Below are positions 15,399-26,300 of a stretch of 64,000 nt of DNA, piece after piece. Source of the DNA: Gammaproteobacteria bacterium. GTDB lineage: Bacteria > Pseudomonadota > Gammaproteobacteria > Enterobacterales > Permianibacteraceae. The notes beneath the pieces are model-generated. The model was not told the origin of the DNA, ran no database searches, and was given only the letters and a program-made list of their open reading frames with translations. Every line of letters begins with the position of its first letter. Within the stretch, counting starts at the first letter, position 1. Where the stretch lies: the NCBI GenBank assembly GCA_016182845.1, contig JACPFT010000008.1, positions 1-64,000 of the forward strand. Direction: 5' to 3'. The translations under genes were made by a program, and so were the position numbers.

Positions 15399-18287
15399 TT
15401 ATTCCGCGTAGTCTTCCATGGGCGGGCAGACGCAGAACAGGTTGCGGTCGCCGTAGACGTTGTCGATACGGGAGACCGTGGGCCAGAACTTGGCGTCGCG
15501 GGTGGCGCTGGTGGGGAACACGGCTTCCTCGCGGCTGTAGGGGCGCTCCCACTCGGCGGCCAGGACCACGCCTTGCGGGTGGGGGGCATTCTTGAGGGGG
15601 TTGTTGTCGGCGGGCCAGACGCCGTCCTGGACCTTGGCGATCTCGGCGCGGATGGCGATCATGGCCTCGGCGAAGCGATCCAGCTCGTGCTTGGACTCGG
15701 ATTCGGTGGGCTCGATCATCAGGGTGCCGGCCACCGGGAAGCTCATGGTCGGGGCGTGGAAGCCGTAGTCCATCAGGCGCTTGGCGATATCTTCCTCGGA
15801 GATGCCGGAGGCTTCCTTGAGGGGGCGGATATCGATGATGCACTCGTGGGCGACGCGTTCGTGGCGGCCGGTGTAAAGGATCGGGTAGTGCTCGGAGAGG
15901 CGCTTGGCCAGGTAGTTGGCATTGAGGATGGCGTACTCGGTGGAACGCTTGAGACCCTCGCCGCCCAGCATGGTGACATAGGCCCAGGAGATGGCCAGGA
16001 TGCCGGCCGAGCCCCAGGGAGCGGCGGAGACCGCGCCATTGTTCTCGTCGGGACCTTCGATGTTGACGACCGCGTGGTTGGCGACGAAGCGGGCCAGATG
16101 CGCCTTGACGCCGATGGGGCCCATGCCCGGGCCGCCGCCGCCGTGGGGGATGGCGAAGGTCTTGTGCAGATTCATGTGCGAGACGTCGGCGCCGATGCGC
16201 GCCGGCTGGGACAGGCCGACCTGGGCATTGAGGTTGGCGCCGTCCATGTACACCTGGCCGCCGTGCTCGTGGACGATGGCGCAGATTTCCATGATGCGCT
16301 CTTCGTACACGCCGTGGGTGGACGGGTAGGTGATCATCAGACAGGCCAGGGCGGCGCCGTGCTCGGCGGCCTTGGCGCGCAGATCATCGACGTCGACATT
16401 GCCGTTCTTGTCGCAGGCGACGACCACGACGCGCAGGCCGATCATCTGGGCCGAGGCGGGGTTGGTGCCGTGGGCCGAGGACGGGATCAGGCAGATGTTG
16501 CGGTGGCTGTCACCGCGGCTGGCGTGGTAGCGCTGGATGGCCTTGAGGCCGGCGTATTCGCCCTGGGCGCCGGAGTTCGGCTGCATGCAGATGGCGTCGA
16601 AACCGGTGATGGCCTTGAGCTGGTGCTCCAGTTCCTTGATCAGATCCATGTAGCCCTGAGCTTGGACCAGCGGGGCGAAGGGATGGATGTTGGCGAATTC
16701 CGGCCAGGTCACCGGGATCATCTCGGCGGTGGCATTGAGCTTCATGGTGCAGGAACCCAGCGGGATCATGCCGTGGGCCAGGCTGAAGTCCTTGTTTTCC
16801 AAGCGCTTCAGGTAGCGCAGCATGTCGGTTTCGCTGTGGAAGCTGTTGAACACCGGGTGGCTCAGGAAGGCGGATTCGCGCTTCAGGGCAGCGGGGATGC
16901 CGGAGAGCTCACCGGCGGCGGCCTGTTCGTCGAGAGCGGCCAGGGACAGGTCGTGGTCCTTGTCGCCGAACACGACTTCCCAGAGGGCCTCGACGTCGGC
17001 CGGGGTGGACTTCTCGTTGAAGGAGAAGCCCAGGCGATGCTCGCCCACCAGGCGCAGGTTGAGCTTATGGGCCAGGGCGCGGTGGTAGATGGCTTCGCGG
17101 TGGGCGCCGACGTCGATGGTGACCGTGTCGAACCAGGAGTCGTTGAGCAGATGCACGCCCTTGGCCTTGAGGCCGGCGGCGAAGATCGTGGTCAGGCGCT
17201 GCACGCGCTCGGCGATGAGCGTGAGGCCCTTGGGGCCGTGGTAGATGGCGTAAAACGCCGCCATATTGGCCAGCAGCACCTGGGAGGTGCAGATATTGGA
17301 GTTGGCCTTCTCGCGGCGGATGTGCTGCTCGCGAGTCTGCATGGCCATGCGGTAGGCGCGCTTGCCGGTGGCGTCGATGGACACGCCGATGATGCGGCCC
17401 GGCATGGAGCGCTTGAATTCGTCTTTCGCGGCCATGAAGGCGGCGTGGGGGCCGCCGAAGCCCATGGGCACGCCGAAGCGCTGGGCGGTGCCGATGGCGA
17501 TGTCGGCGCCGAACAGGCCCGGCTCCTTGACCAGGACCAGGGCCAGTAGATCGGCCACTACGGCGACCACGGCCTTGTTGGCCTGGACGGCGGCGATGAC
17601 GTCCTTCAGGTCACGCAGGTCGCCATAGGTGCCCGGGTAGGCGAGCAGGGCGCCGAAGACCTCGTGCTTGGCGGCATCGGTCCAGGGTCCGGTGATGATC
17701 TCGAAGCCGAAGCCGCCGGCGCGTTCGCGGCAGACGTCGATGGTCTGCGGGTGGCAGTCCTCGTCGATGAAGAAGGCATTGGACTTGGCCTTGGCGGAGC
17801 GCTTGGCCATGGCCATGGCCTCGGCGGCGGCGGTGCCCTCGTCCAGCAGGGAGGCATTGGCGATGTCGAGGCCGGTCAGGTCCACGATCATCTGCTGGTA
17901 GTTCATCAGGGCTTCGAGACGGCCCTGGGCGATTTCCGGCTGGTAGGGCGTGTAGGCGGTGTACCAGCCCGGGTTTTCCAGGACATTGCGCAGGATGACA
18001 TTAGGCGTCACGGTGTCGTTGTAGCCCATGCCGATCATGGACTTATAGACCTTGTTCTTGTTGGCATAGCCGCGCAGCTTGGCCAGGGCCTCGTGTTCCG
18101 GCATGGCGCCAGGCAGCTTGATGGGCTCGGGCAGGCGGATGGCCTCCGGCACGGTCTGATCGATCAGCTCGGCGAGGTCGGCCACGCCCAGGGTCTGGAG
18201 CATGGCGGCGGTCTGGCCGGCATCCGGGCCGATATGGCGGCCGATGAAGTCATCGGTCTGGGTCAGGGCATCTAAGCGGAGGGTCAT
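15399..18287 (-). CDS. gcvP: Glycine dehydrogenase (decarboxylating), P protein of the glycine cleavage system
   Basis: 962 residues from the ATG at 18287 (AGGTG upstream), the usual length of a single-chain P protein. It decarboxylates glycine with pyridoxal phosphate and passes the aminomethyl group to the lipoyl arm of GcvH. The N-terminal [10 protein letters not shown], the MIGMGY motif, and the PLP-binding [19 protein letters not shown] with Lys near residue 707 are all present. It is last in the order gcvT-gcvH-gcvP. The 317-base gap to gcvH is filled by repeats, so coupling is transcriptional at best. Confidence 0.98.
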   Translation of the reverse strand: MTLRLDALTQTDDFIGRHIGPDAGQTAAMLQTLGVADLAELIDQTVPEAIRLPEPIKLPGAMPEHEALAKLRGYANKNKVYKSMIGMGYNDTVTPNVILRNVLENPGWYTAYTPYQPEIAQGRLEALMNYQQMIVDLTGLDIANASLLDEGTAAAEAMAMAKRSAKAKSNAFFIDEDCHPQTIDVCRERAGGFGFEIITGPWTDAAKHEVFGALLAYPGTYGDLRDLKDVIAAVQANKAVVAVVADLLALVLVKEPGLFGADIAIGTAQRFGVPMGFGGPHAAFMAAKDEFKRSMPGRIIGVSIDATGKRAYRMAMQTREQHIRREKANSNICTSQVLLANMAAFYAIYHGPKGLTLIAERVQRLTTIFAAGLKAKGVHLLNDSWFDTVTIDVGAHREAIYHRALAHKLNLRLVGEHRLGFSFNEKSTPADVEALWEVVFGDKDHDLSLAALDEQAAAGELSGIPAALKRESAFLSHPVFNSFHSETDMLRYLKRLENKDFSLAHGMIPLGSCTMKLNATAEMIPVTWPEFANIHPFAPLVQAQGYMDLIKELEHQLKAITGFDAICMQPNSGAQGEYAGLKAIQRYHASRGDSHRNICLIPSSAHGTNPASAQMIGLRVVVVACDKNGNVDVDDLRAKAAEHGAALACLMITYPSTHGVYEERIMEICAIVHEHGGQVYMDGANLNAQVGLSQPARIGADVSHMNLHKTFAIPHGGGGPGMGPIGVKAHLARFVANHAVVNIEGPDENNGAVSAAPWGSAGILAISWAYVTMLGGEGLKRSTEYAILNANYLAKRLSEHYPILYTGRHERVAHECIIDIRPLKEASGISEEDIAKRLMDYGFHAPTMSFPVAGTLMIEPTESESKHELDRFAEAMIAIRAEIAKVQDGVWPADNNPLKNAPHPQGVVLAAEWERPYSREEAVFPTSATRDAKFWPTVSRIDNVYGDRNLFCVCPPMEDYAE

Positions 18288-18604
18288 GGCTACACCTGTT
18301 AGAACAAGGGAAAACGAAAAAGAATTAACCGCCAAGGCGCAAAGGCGCCAAGAAAACCAGGAAACATGAGAAGCGCGATGAACGCCAGGCCTGCCAGGTA
18401 AGCAACTATTCGTCGTCCCCGCGAAGGTGGGGACCCAGCCGGTGGCTAGTGGCACTGACTGGATACCCGCCTTCGCGGGTATGACGGGTTGTTATCCGAG
18501 CGGCATTCGCCGCCTCTCAATCTTGGCGTTTTGGCGCCTTGGCGGTTAATTCCTCAAAAACCAAAAGCCCCAGTAAACGCTGGGGCTTGGGTCATGGACG
18601 GGAA
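18288..18604. repeat. Nested palindromic repeats between gcvH and gcvP
   Basis: A family A pair (18322-18357 and inverted 18522-18552) encloses another palindromic element, CGTCGTCCCCGCGAAGGTGG to CCGCCTTCGCGGGTATGACG (18411-18487). The gap holds no gene and no recognisable promoter. Confidence 0.75.
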
Positions 18605-18994
18605 TCACTCCGCGTCGCAAACCGCTTTATAGGCATCGGCATCCAGCAGGCCGTCGAATTCGGCGGCGTCGGACAGCTTGACGCGGATCATCCAGCCTTC
18701 GCCGTAGGGATCGCTGTTGATCACGCCCTCGTTGCCATTCAAGGCCTCGTTGACGGCCACGACCTCGCCGGAAACCGGGGAGTAGAGGTCGGAGGCGGCC
18801 TTCACCGATTCCACCACGCCGATTTCGCCGTGGGCTTCGACCGAGGCGCCGGCTTCCGGCAGCTGCACGAAGACGATGTCGCCCAGCAGTTCCTGGGCGT
18901 GGTCGGTGATGCCGACGGTGTACAGACCGTCCTCGTCCTTGCGGACCCATTCGTGGGAGGCGACGTATTTCAGATTGGCGGGGATGTTGCTCAT
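18605..18994 (-). CDS. gcvH: Glycine cleavage system H protein (lipoyl carrier)
   Basis: 129 residues, normal size. The lipoylation site is Lys65 in [19 protein letters not shown], and the N-terminal [12 protein letters not shown] is typical. It shuttles the methylamine group from GcvP to GcvT. It lies 173 bases after gcvT, separated by a palindromic repeat pair. Confidence 0.98.
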   Translation of the reverse strand: MSNIPANLKYVASHEWVRKDEDGLYTVGITDHAQELLGDIVFVQLPEAGASVEAHGEIGVVESVKAASDLYSPVSGEVVAVNEALNGNEGVINSDPYGEGWMIRVKLSDAAEFDGLLDADAYKAVCDAE

Positions 18995-19025
18995 GGTGTT
19001 GTCCTCGATGTGAATTCTATTTTTT

Positions 19026-19140
19026 CGTAGCCTGGGTTAGGCCGAAGGCCGTAACCCGGGGGCTCGTAACCTATACCGCTGTGATCAACCGTTGACCGGA
19101 GTTCCCGGGTTACGCCGCTACGCGGCTAACCCAGGCTACG
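19026..19140. repeat. Palindromic repeat pair, family D, between gcvT and gcvH
   Basis: CGTAGCCTGGGTTAGGCC and CCGTAACCCGGG at 19026-19061 are matched in inverted orientation by CCCGGGTTACGCC and GGCTAACCCAGGCTACG at 19104-19140. Both arms are themselves imperfect palindromes. It occupies most of the gap between gcvT and gcvH. Confidence 0.75.
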
Positions 19141-19167
19141 ACCCAGCCTTCGTTAGCAAACGCTGCA

Positions 19168-20256
19168 TTACGCCAAAACGCTCTTGCCGAAGCGGACGAA
19201 GTTCGCCTTGACGACCTTGACCGGCATCAGCTTGCCGCGGATTTCCACCAGGGCGCGGTCGCCGCAGTCCTTGGGCACGCGCGCCAGGGCGATGCCCTGC
19301 TGCAGGGTCGGGGAGAAGCCGCCGGAGGTGGTCTCGCCTTCGCCAATGCCCTCGATCACGACCTTCATATGGCCGCGCAGCACGCCGCGTTCTTCCAGGA
19401 CCAGGCCCACCAGCTTGCGCTGGATGCCGGCGGCCTTCTGGGCCTCCAGGGCCTTGCGGCCGATGAAGTCGCGATCGCTAGGTTCCCAGGTCACGGTCCA
19501 GCCCATGTTGGCCTCCAGCGGGGAGATGGTCTCGTCCATCTCGTTGCCGTAGAGGTTCATACCGGCTTCCAGGCGCAGGGTGTCGCGGGCGCCCAGGCCG
19601 CAGGGACGCACGCCGGCGGCCAGCAGCTTGTGCCAGAAAGATTCGACTTCCGGCAGGGGCATCATGATCTCGAAGCCGTCCTCGCCGGTGTAGCCGGTGC
19701 GGGCGACGAACCAGCCCTCGGCATCGGCGCCGAAGAAGGCGCTTAAGCTCGCGGCGATGGCGGCCTGGCCGGGAGTCAGCACGGACATGGCCAGCTCGCG
19801 GGCCTTGGGGCCCTGGACGGCCAGCATGGCGAAATCGGCGCGGTGCTGGACCTTGACATTGAAGCCTTCGGCCACCTTGGCCAGCCAGGCCAGATCCTTC
19901 TCGCGGGTCGAGGCATTGACCACGACGCGGTAGAAGGTCTCGGTCAGGTAATAGGTGATCAGATCGTCGATGACGCCGCCGGCTTCGTTGAGCATGCCGC
20001 TGTACAGAGCCTTGCCCGGCACGGTCAGCTTGGCCACGTCGTGGGTCAGCAGCTTGCGCAGATAGGCCTTGGCGTCCGGGCCTTCCACGTCGACGATGGT
20101 CATGTGCGACACGTCGAACAAGCCGGCGTCGCGGCGCACGATGTGATGCTCGTCCAGCTGGGAACCGTAATGCAGGGGCATGTCCCAGCCGCCGAAATCG
20201 ACGATCTTGGCGCCGGCGGCGACGTGCAGTTCATAGAAAGGCGTGCGGTGACCCAT
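19168..20256 (-). CDS. gcvT: Aminomethyltransferase, T protein of the glycine cleavage system
   Basis: 362 residues from the ATG at 20256, with GGAG upstream; longer frames lack support. The start [20 protein letters not shown] and the folate-site block [14 protein letters not shown] are characteristic. It releases ammonia and loads the one-carbon unit on tetrahydrofolate. It is the first gene of the gcv set. I looked for a glycine riboswitch upstream and did not find its conserved core; TATACT (complement of 20299-20304) could be its -10 box. Confidence 0.97.
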   Translation of the reverse strand: MGHRTPFYELHVAAGAKIVDFGGWDMPLHYGSQLDEHHIVRRDAGLFDVSHMTIVDVEGPDAKAYLRKLLTHDVAKLTVPGKALYSGMLNEAGGVIDDLITYYLTETFYRVVVNASTREKDLAWLAKVAEGFNVKVQHRADFAMLAVQGPKARELAMSVLTPGQAAIAASLSAFFGADAEGWFVARTGYTGEDGFEIMMPLPEVESFWHKLLAAGVRPCGLGARDTLRLEAGMNLYGNEMDETISPLEANMGWTVTWEPSDRDFIGRKALEAQKAAGIQRKLVGLVLEERGVLRGHMKVVIEGIGEGETTSGGFSPTLQQGIALARVPKDCGDRALVEIRGKLMPVKVVKANFVRFGKSVLA

Positions 20257-20474
20257 ATCAGCTCCGGTGCTCAAGGCTGCTAGCGCGAAATGCGCAAAAG
20301 TATAGTCGCCACGGGGCTGGCTCGCTCCCTGGCTAAAAACCGCGCAAGAGTAGGGGATTTTCCGGCCCGGCGTCTTGTACCCATCCTTGGGTCGCCCGGG
20401 GAGAGAAGCCAAATCGGGCCGGGGGCATGGGCATCGCGCTGCCGGCGCCGGCCATGGTCGCCACAAGGCTAGGC

Positions 20475-20491
20475 TGTCGAAAATCCTTACA
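20475..20491 (+). promoter_or_regulatory. Possible activator site upstream of the PEP-CTERM-like gene
   Basis: TGTCGAAAATCCTTACA lies about 80 bases upstream of the sigma-54-type promoter, the usual position for an enhancer-binding protein. PEP-CTERM genes in other proteobacteria are often under PrsK/PrsR control; assignment of this box to PrsR is a guess. Confidence 0.35.
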
Positions 20492-20555
20492 CTCGGATGC
20501 CTTCTCGCCGCGAACTCTCGTCACAAACAGTTGAAGTACCGTGCATTTGTTCGGC

Positions 20556-20571
20556 TGGCTCGGCTTATGCA
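20556..20571 (+). promoter_or_regulatory. Sigma-54-type promoter (-24/-12) of the PEP-CTERM-like gene
   Basis: TGGCTCGGCTTATGCA matches the -24 GG and -12 GC elements with exactly ten bases between them (consensus TGGCACG-N4-TTGCA, two mismatches). Transcription would start near 20582, leaving a leader of about 34 bases that carries AAGGAGG. Confidence 0.6.
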
Positions 20572-20615
20572 GCCTTATTTACGGATCCATTCCCCGTCCT
20601 AGCAAGGAGGTTGCG

Positions 20616-21158
20616 ATGAATACTTGGCTTTCCCGTGTCCGGTTCTGGCTGCTCGGCGCGGTACTCGGTGGTTTCAGCATGGGCGCCCAGGCCACCCTGA
20701 TCGGCGACGATATCGACATCTGCCATTATTTTCCTGACATCGGCACCGTCTATAACTGTGTCAACGATGTCGTCGTTCAAGCCGGAGCCGGGGACGTGAC
20801 CAACCCGACCGGCGTTTGGTACAACGTGGACGTGGAGGATTCCAGCTTCTTTCTCGACTTCCTCGCCACAGCTACCTGGACCACGACCTCGTTCAACGGA
20901 CTGGTCTTGCAGGACCTGGACTGGGTGGGTATGGAAGGCCTGATCGTCGGTCTCATCATCGAAACCAACATGGCCGGTTGGGATGACAGCCGTGCCAGCT
21001 TCACGGCCGACTCGGTGGCCCTGAACATGAATGGCTTGTCTTTCGACGCTGACACCTTCTTCAACGTCATCCTCTTGACCCGTCACGGCATCCCGACCCC
21101 GGCGCCCCTGCTGTTGCTGGCCGCCGGCCTCCTGGCCCTGCGCCGCATCCGCCGCTAG
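20616..21158 (+). CDS. Secreted protein with a PEP-CTERM-like sorting signal
   Basis: 180 residues. The start is set by AAGGAGG five bases before the ATG. Signal peptide about 1-27 (ending MGAQA), then a 130-residue Asp/Thr/Val-rich exported domain of unknown function. The C-terminus is PTPAP followed by LLLLAAGLLALRR and a basic end, the three-part exosortase signal (Pro-rich motif, membrane helix, Arg cluster) in a PTPAP variant. It would be processed by an EpsH-type exosortase encoded elsewhere and probably released with extracellular polysaccharide. Two cysteines near the mature N-terminus (ICHYFPDIGTVYNC) may pair. It is monocistronic: own promoter and terminator. Confidence 0.85.
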   Translation: MNTWLSRVRFWLLGAVLGGFSMGAQATLIGDDIDICHYFPDIGTVYNCVNDVVVQAGAGDVTNPTGVWYNVDVEDSSFFLDFLATATWTTTSFNGLVLQDLDWVGMEGLIVGLIIETNMAGWDDSRASFTADSVALNMNGLSFDADTFFNVILLTRHGIPTPAPLLLLAAGLLALRRIRR

Positions 21159-21174
21159 GCCTTATGCCCGAACC

Positions 21175-21207
21175 CGACACCCCGCCCCGGCGGGGTTTGT
21201 CGTTTTT
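21175..21207 (+). terminator. Rho-independent terminator after the PEP-CTERM-like gene
   Basis: CGACACCCCGCC and GGCGGGGTTTGTCG pair into a long stem with a short loop (CC), directly followed by TTTTT. It starts 16 bases after the stop codon. Confidence 0.85.
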
Positions 21208-21275
21208 GGGCTGGCAGGGATCCGGCGCTGTGGCACAATGCCGCCTCGCCTCTTGCTCGTAGTACGCCCCGGCCC

Positions 21276-22712
21276 ATGCTGTTCTCCCGCCTGCCCGACA
21301 CGCTGTTCCTGCCGCTGGCCGGTCCCAACCGCGCCGTGTACCAGGCCGCCCTCTTGGCCCTGGGGGAGCTGTATTTCGACGAGCACCTGGCCGAGCTCTT
21401 CCCGCGCAAGGAGCTGGTCCGCTCCACCCTGTCCCATGCCCTGGAGCGCCTGGAGTCCCTGAGTTGGCAGGACGAGGGCGAGGAGCCGATCCTCGACGAG
21501 CAGGATCGCCAGGATCTGGTGGGCCGCATCTACCGCCGCCTCCTGGCCACGGGCTGGCTGGAGGAGGAGCCGGACGGCTACCGCATCCAGGTCCTGATGA
21601 ACCCGGCGGTGAGCCAGGTCCTGCGCACCCTGGTGGAGCTCAAGGACTTCGAGAAGAAGAGCTATGGCGGCGCCGTCCTGGCCGTGCTCAACAACCTGGA
21701 GCCGGCCATCCGCGAGCCCGGCGAGTTCGGACAAGGGCTCGCCGAGGCCGCCGCCAAGGCCCACGAGTTCAACAAACACCTGGGGCTGATGATTCACGGC
21801 CTGCGCGAGATCCTCAAGGCCATGACCGAGGACCAGAGCCCCGACGCCGTGCTGGCCCAGTTCTTCGAGCGTTTCGTGGCCGGCATCCTGGTCGCCGACT
21901 ACAAGACCCTGAAGACCCAGAACAACCCCTTCCGTTTCCGGCGGCGCATCCTGGAGCTCCTGGGAACCTTGCGCGCCGACACCGACAAGCAGCAGGCCAT
22001 CGCCGGCCATTACCGGGACAATTTCGGCCTGGACGCCTACGAGGCGCTCTTACGCGTGCAGCGCCAGATCGGCTATCTCGTCGAGGTCTTCGAGCACCTG
22101 GACGAGCGCCTGGACCGGGTCGACGAGTTCCGCTACCGCCTGGAGAAGCGCGTCGCCGAGGCGGTGCGCTACATGGACAAGACCCGCGCCGGCTCGACGA
22201 CGCGCCTGGCGCGACTGCTGGAACGTCTGGGCGGGCAGGTGCCCGATGCGGAGGGCGATCCGGCCTATCCGCTCACTTCGCTGCTGCACCGTCCCCTGCC
22301 CCTGGGTCCCCACGGCCTGCCCTATCCGCAAGTCCGGCGCACGCCCCCGCCGCCGCGCGTCCTGCAGAACCGCGAGGTCAGCGCCGAGGCCCTGCGCCGT
22401 CGCGAGGCCATCAAGGCCTACGAGACCCGGCGCCGCATCCAGCCCGCCCTGGTGGAGGCCTATGTGGAACGGGCCCTGGCTGGGCGCGAGGCTCTGAACG
22501 CCGCCGATTTCCCCATCCTGGGCATCGAGGACTTCCTGGCCTTCAACACCCTGCGCCGCCTGCCGCGCCTGTCCGGCGCCTACGCGCGCCTGGCGCGGCG
22601 TTTTGCCGTGGAGTCGGGGGACGGCCTGGTGGAAATCCAAAACCTTTTGATGTGCAAAGACTTTTCTGTGAAACGCGTTACCCGGGTGGAAGGCGAATGC
22701 TCAGCGATCTGA
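21276..22712 (+). CDS. mksF: MksF/JetA, kleisin-like subunit of an MksBEF (Wadjet-like) SMC complex
   Basis: 478 residues. The N-terminus LFSRLPDTLFLPLAGPNRA and the following winged-helix-rich region match the JetA/MksF family. Helical segments KSYGGAVLAVLNNLEPAI and the Pro-rich stretch RRTPPPPRV near residue 355 are family-like. It would link the MksB heads and bind MksE. The ribosome site is weak. Its end overlaps mksE by 16 bases, and the three genes form one operon. Whether it serves chromosome organisation or plasmid defence is discussed in the findings: no JetD is adjacent. Confidence 0.88.
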   Translation: MLFSRLPDTLFLPLAGPNRAVYQAALLALGELYFDEHLAELFPRKELVRSTLSHALERLESLSWQDEGEEPILDEQDRQDLVGRIYRRLLATGWLEEEPDGYRIQVLMNPAVSQVLRTLVELKDFEKKSYGGAVLAVLNNLEPAIREPGEFGQGLAEAAAKAHEFNKHLGLMIHGLREILKAMTEDQSPDAVLAQFFERFVAGILVADYKTLKTQNNPFRFRRRILELLGTLRADTDKQQAIAGHYRDNFGLDAYEALLRVQRQIGYLVEVFEHLDERLDRVDEFRYRLEKRVAEAVRYMDKTRAGSTTRLARLLERLGGQVPDAEGDPAYPLTSLLHRPLPLGPHGLPYPQVRRTPPPPRVLQNREVSAEALRRREAIKAYETRRRIQPALVEAYVERALAGREALNAADFPILGIEDFLAFNTLRRLPRLSGAYARLARRFAVESGDGLVEIQNLLMCKDFSVKRVTRVEGECSAI

Positions 22713-23335
22713 AAAAAGCCGCCGACAAAAGCGAGCTCTACGAGCCCGAGGATTTCCAGCGCGCCGCCGGCGAGCTCCTGGCCCGGCAATTCCTCTACGC
22801 CGATCATCCGCGCCAGCGCGGCCATTACCTCCTGGTGACCCGCGAGCTGGAGTATTTCCGCAAGCTCTTCGAGGCCCTGAACTGGGTGCTGCGCCACGAT
22901 CCGGACCTGCTCTATGTGGGCATCCTGCCCCGCGACGGCGAGGCCTCCCTGCGCCTCAAGCACGAGGAAGCCCTGCTCCTGCTCACCCTGCGCCTGCTTT
23001 ACGAGGAGGCACTGGAACGCTACGACATGGACCAGGGCTCGGCCTGGACCGATACCGAGACCTGGCTGATGCGCTACGAGGTCCTGACCCGGCGCGAGCG
23101 CCCGAATCTCTCCCGCTTACGCGAGATCGTCGCCTTGTTCGCCCGCCACGGCATCGTCCAGCGCGGCGAGGAAGACGGCGAGGCACGCATCCTGCGCCTC
23201 AAGATCCGCCCGGCCGTGCGCCTGGTGGCCGGCGATGCCTGGCTTTCGCGCCTGGAGGCCTTCCTGGACGGCGATGAAGCCATGCCCGAAGACGAGCTTC
23301 TTACACATGACGATGTCGAGGAGACCGCCCTGTGA
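22697..23335 (+). CDS. mksE: MksE/JetB, accessory subunit of the SMC complex (DUF4194)
   Basis: 212 residues from the ATG at 22697, which has GGAAGG upstream. DUF4194-type sequence: FQRAAGELLARQFLYADHP, then YFRKLFEALNWVL, LRLKHEEALLLLTLRLLYEE, and LREIVALFARHGIVQR. It is a winged-helix dimer that binds the kleisin. Both ends overlap its neighbours (16 bases with mksF, GTGA with mksB), consistent with fixed-ratio assembly. Confidence 0.9.
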   Translation: MLSDLKKAADKSELYEPEDFQRAAGELLARQFLYADHPRQRGHYLLVTRELEYFRKLFEALNWVLRHDPDLLYVGILPRDGEASLRLKHEEALLLLTLRLLYEEALERYDMDQGSAWTDTETWLMRYEVLTRRERPNLSRLREIVALFARHGIVQRGEEDGEARILRLKIRPAVRLVAGDAWLSRLEAFLDGDEAMPEDELLTHDDVEETAL

Positions 23336-26300
23336 AACGCCTGAACCGCATCCTCCTGGTCAACTGGTATCTCTGCGAAGTGGAGCAGATCGAGATCCGC
23401 GGGCACTGCGCCATCGTCGGCCCCAACGGTTCGGGCAAGTCCTCGCTGCTGGACGCCATCCAGACCGTGCTCACCGGCGGCGACAAGCGCTTCCTGGCCC
23501 TCAACGCCGGGGCCGGCGAGCGCGGCACGCGCACCGTGCGCGAGTACTGCCTGGGCCATGTCTACGACCCGGGCGAAGGCGCGGGGGTGAGCGCCGTGCA
23601 GCCGCGCCGCGAGGCCCTGAGCTATCTGGTGCTCTGCTTCGACGACGCCCAGGCCCAGAAGGAAATGGCCGTGGGCCTCTGCCTCTCGGCTTCCCAGAGC
23701 AGTGCCGAGGAAACCATTGAGGGTCGCTTCATCCTCAGCGACGCCGGCCTGTTCAAATACGATCTGCTGAAAGACGGCGAGGGCGGGCAGGTGCCCAAGC
23801 CCTGGCGCGAGCTGCGCCTGGAGCTGGAGCGGCGCTTCGGCGAGGGCTTCAAGACCTATCCGCGCCCGGAACGCTTCGTGGAAGGCCTGTCCCGCGAGCT
23901 GGCGGCCAACCCGGCCTCGCCCTTCAACTTCAAGAAATTCCTCAAGAATTTCAACAACGCCATCTGCTTCAAGCCCATCGCCAACCCCACCGAGTTCGTG
24001 CGCCGCTATGTGCTGGAACCCAAGGACGTGCGCGTCGGCCAGTTCCGCCGCTCCCTGGAGAACTACCGTTTCCTGAAAGAGCGGGCCGATGCCCTGGTGG
24101 GCCGCATCGCCGATCTGGAGGCCGTGGACGCCAATGCCGAGGAGCTGTCCCGCCACCAGGCCGCCCTGGCCGATTACGCCTGGATCGCCGAGGAGCTGCG
24201 CTGTCAGGCCCTGGAGGCCGAGCGCGAGCCCCTGGAAGACCGGGCCGAGGAAGTCGCCCGCGAGGCGAAGCGCCTGGACAAGCTGATCGCCCAACAGGAC
24301 GCCGAGCGCGGCGAGGCCCAGGAGAAGCTGGCTTCCTTGCGCGCCGAGCTGGCCGGCAGCTCCGGCGAGCTGGGCCTGCGCAATGCCAAGCTGGAAAAAG
24401 CCGAGAAGGAGCAGGCGCGGGGCGCCGCGACCCGGCGGCTGCACGAGCTGGCGCTCTTGCTGCGCAAGGCCTTAGGGCTGGCGCCTTCGACAAGCTCAGG
24501 ACAGGCTACGGTCGGCGCCCCCGAGGCCCTGGCGCCGCTGCTGGCCGAGACCGGCGAGCTCCTGGCCGGCAGCGAGGGCCTGCTCTCCGGCGACTGGCCG
24601 GCCGAGCCGGCCCGGGTCGATGCCCATGCCGCCGCCCTGGAAGCCGCCATCGCCCAGGCCCTGCCGGGCCTGAACCGCGAGTTCGAGACCGCCGTCGCCG
24701 CTCAGCAGGCCGCCGAGCAGGAGCTGACCCGGTTGGACAGCCGCTTGAAGGCCGCCGCCGGTGGCAAGCTGGTGCTGCGCGACAATACCCGTGCGCTCAT
24801 CGCCCTCCTGGGCCGCCACGGCATCGCCGCCACGCCGCTCTGCGAGCTGGCGGAAGTGCCCGAGGAGCATGCCCCCTGGCGCGCCGCCATCGAATCCTAC
24901 CTGGGCGGCCTGCGCGAGGCCTTGATCGTGGCGCCCGAGGCCGCCGAGGCGGCGATCCGCGCCTACCGGCGCGAGGGCCGTGCCCTCAAGGGCTGCCGCA
25001 TCATCAACACCACGAAGTCCCGGGACTGGCTGAAGAAGAAGGGCGAGACCGGCCTCGCCGCCTTCGTGCGCACCGAGGACGAGCATGCCCGCGCCTATCT
25101 GAACCGGACCCTGGCCCATGTGCGACCGGTGGAGTCGGAGGCCGAGCTCCTGGCCCAGGATTGCGCCGTGACCGCCGACGGCATGCTGCACAAGGACGGC
25201 TCGACCACGGCCATGGTGGACGTGGAGCCCATGCTGGGCCGCGCCTCCCGGGCCGCCGGCCTCGCCTACCAGACCGAGCGCAAGGCCGAGCTGATGGAGC
25301 GCCTGCGCGAGCTGCAGCAGGCCAAGCGCCTGGCGGCGAGCCGTGCCCAGCTGGCAGCGGTCCTGGCCGAGCACCTGCCCCATCGACCCGATGCCGCCGA
25401 GCTCTGCGCCGAGCGGGAGGCTTATGGCTCCGCCATCGCCGACAGCGAGGCCCGGATCGCCCATCTGGAAGGCCAGCGCGACGCGGGCATGAAGTCCCGG
25501 CTGGACCAGGAGGCCGCGATCCTGGCGCGCCTGGATGCCGCCCTGCCCCAGAGCCGCAAGGCCCTGGACGAATGCAAGGCCGAGGGCTTCCGCCTGGCGG
25601 CCGAGATCCAGCGCCTGGCCGCCGAACAGACCCTGGCGGAGGCCCGCCGCCGCGAGGCCGCCGCCGACCCCTTGTATTTCGGCCAACGCGCCAACGAGAA
25701 ACTCGATGCCCTGGATGCCGAGATCCCGGATATTCCCTCGCGCCTGTTGCGTGCCGAAACCGCCCGCGAGCGGGAACGGAAACGCGGTGAACATCTCAGC
25801 CTGAAATTCCTCGACGCCGTGCGCCAGCACCAGGCGAAATTCTCCGGCATCGGCGATATCGATGAGATCCTGGCCGAAGAAGGCCTGAACCTGCCGGCGC
25901 TACGCCTGGCCGTGCAGAAGACCCTCTTGGAGCTGCGGGGCAACCGCCTGTCCCAGTACCAACAACAGGCCGAAGGGGCGCTGCTGGAAGCGGAGAAAAC
26001 CTTCCGCTCCGATTTCGTCGCCCAGTTGCAGCAGGGCCTGGAGGAAATCGCCGCGCGCATCGACGAGCTCAACAACCACTTGAAGAAGCGCCCCTTCAAC
26101 GGCGAGTTTTATTATTTCCGCAAGAAGCCCAATGCCGAGCTGGCCGACGTCCTGGACCTGGTCAAGTCCTATAGCGAGGCCGATATGAAGAATGTCGGCT
26201 CCCTGTTCGATGAGGCCTATGGCGAGGGCGCGCGCCATGCCCAGGCCCTAGCCAAGATCCATGCCGCCATCGCCACGGAAGCGGATGTGCGCCTGCTGGA

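Noticed and set aside
15333-17549. 738-codon open frame antisense to gcvP
   Set aside because: It is the shadow of a real, fully conserved gene; its translation is Gly/Ala/Val/His-biased with no domain. The same applies to the many long antisense frames over recB, recC and the kinases.
20257-20474. Glycine riboswitch upstream of gcvT
   Set aside because: The conserved aptamer cores were not found on the coding strand; only a weak -10-like TATACT was seen.
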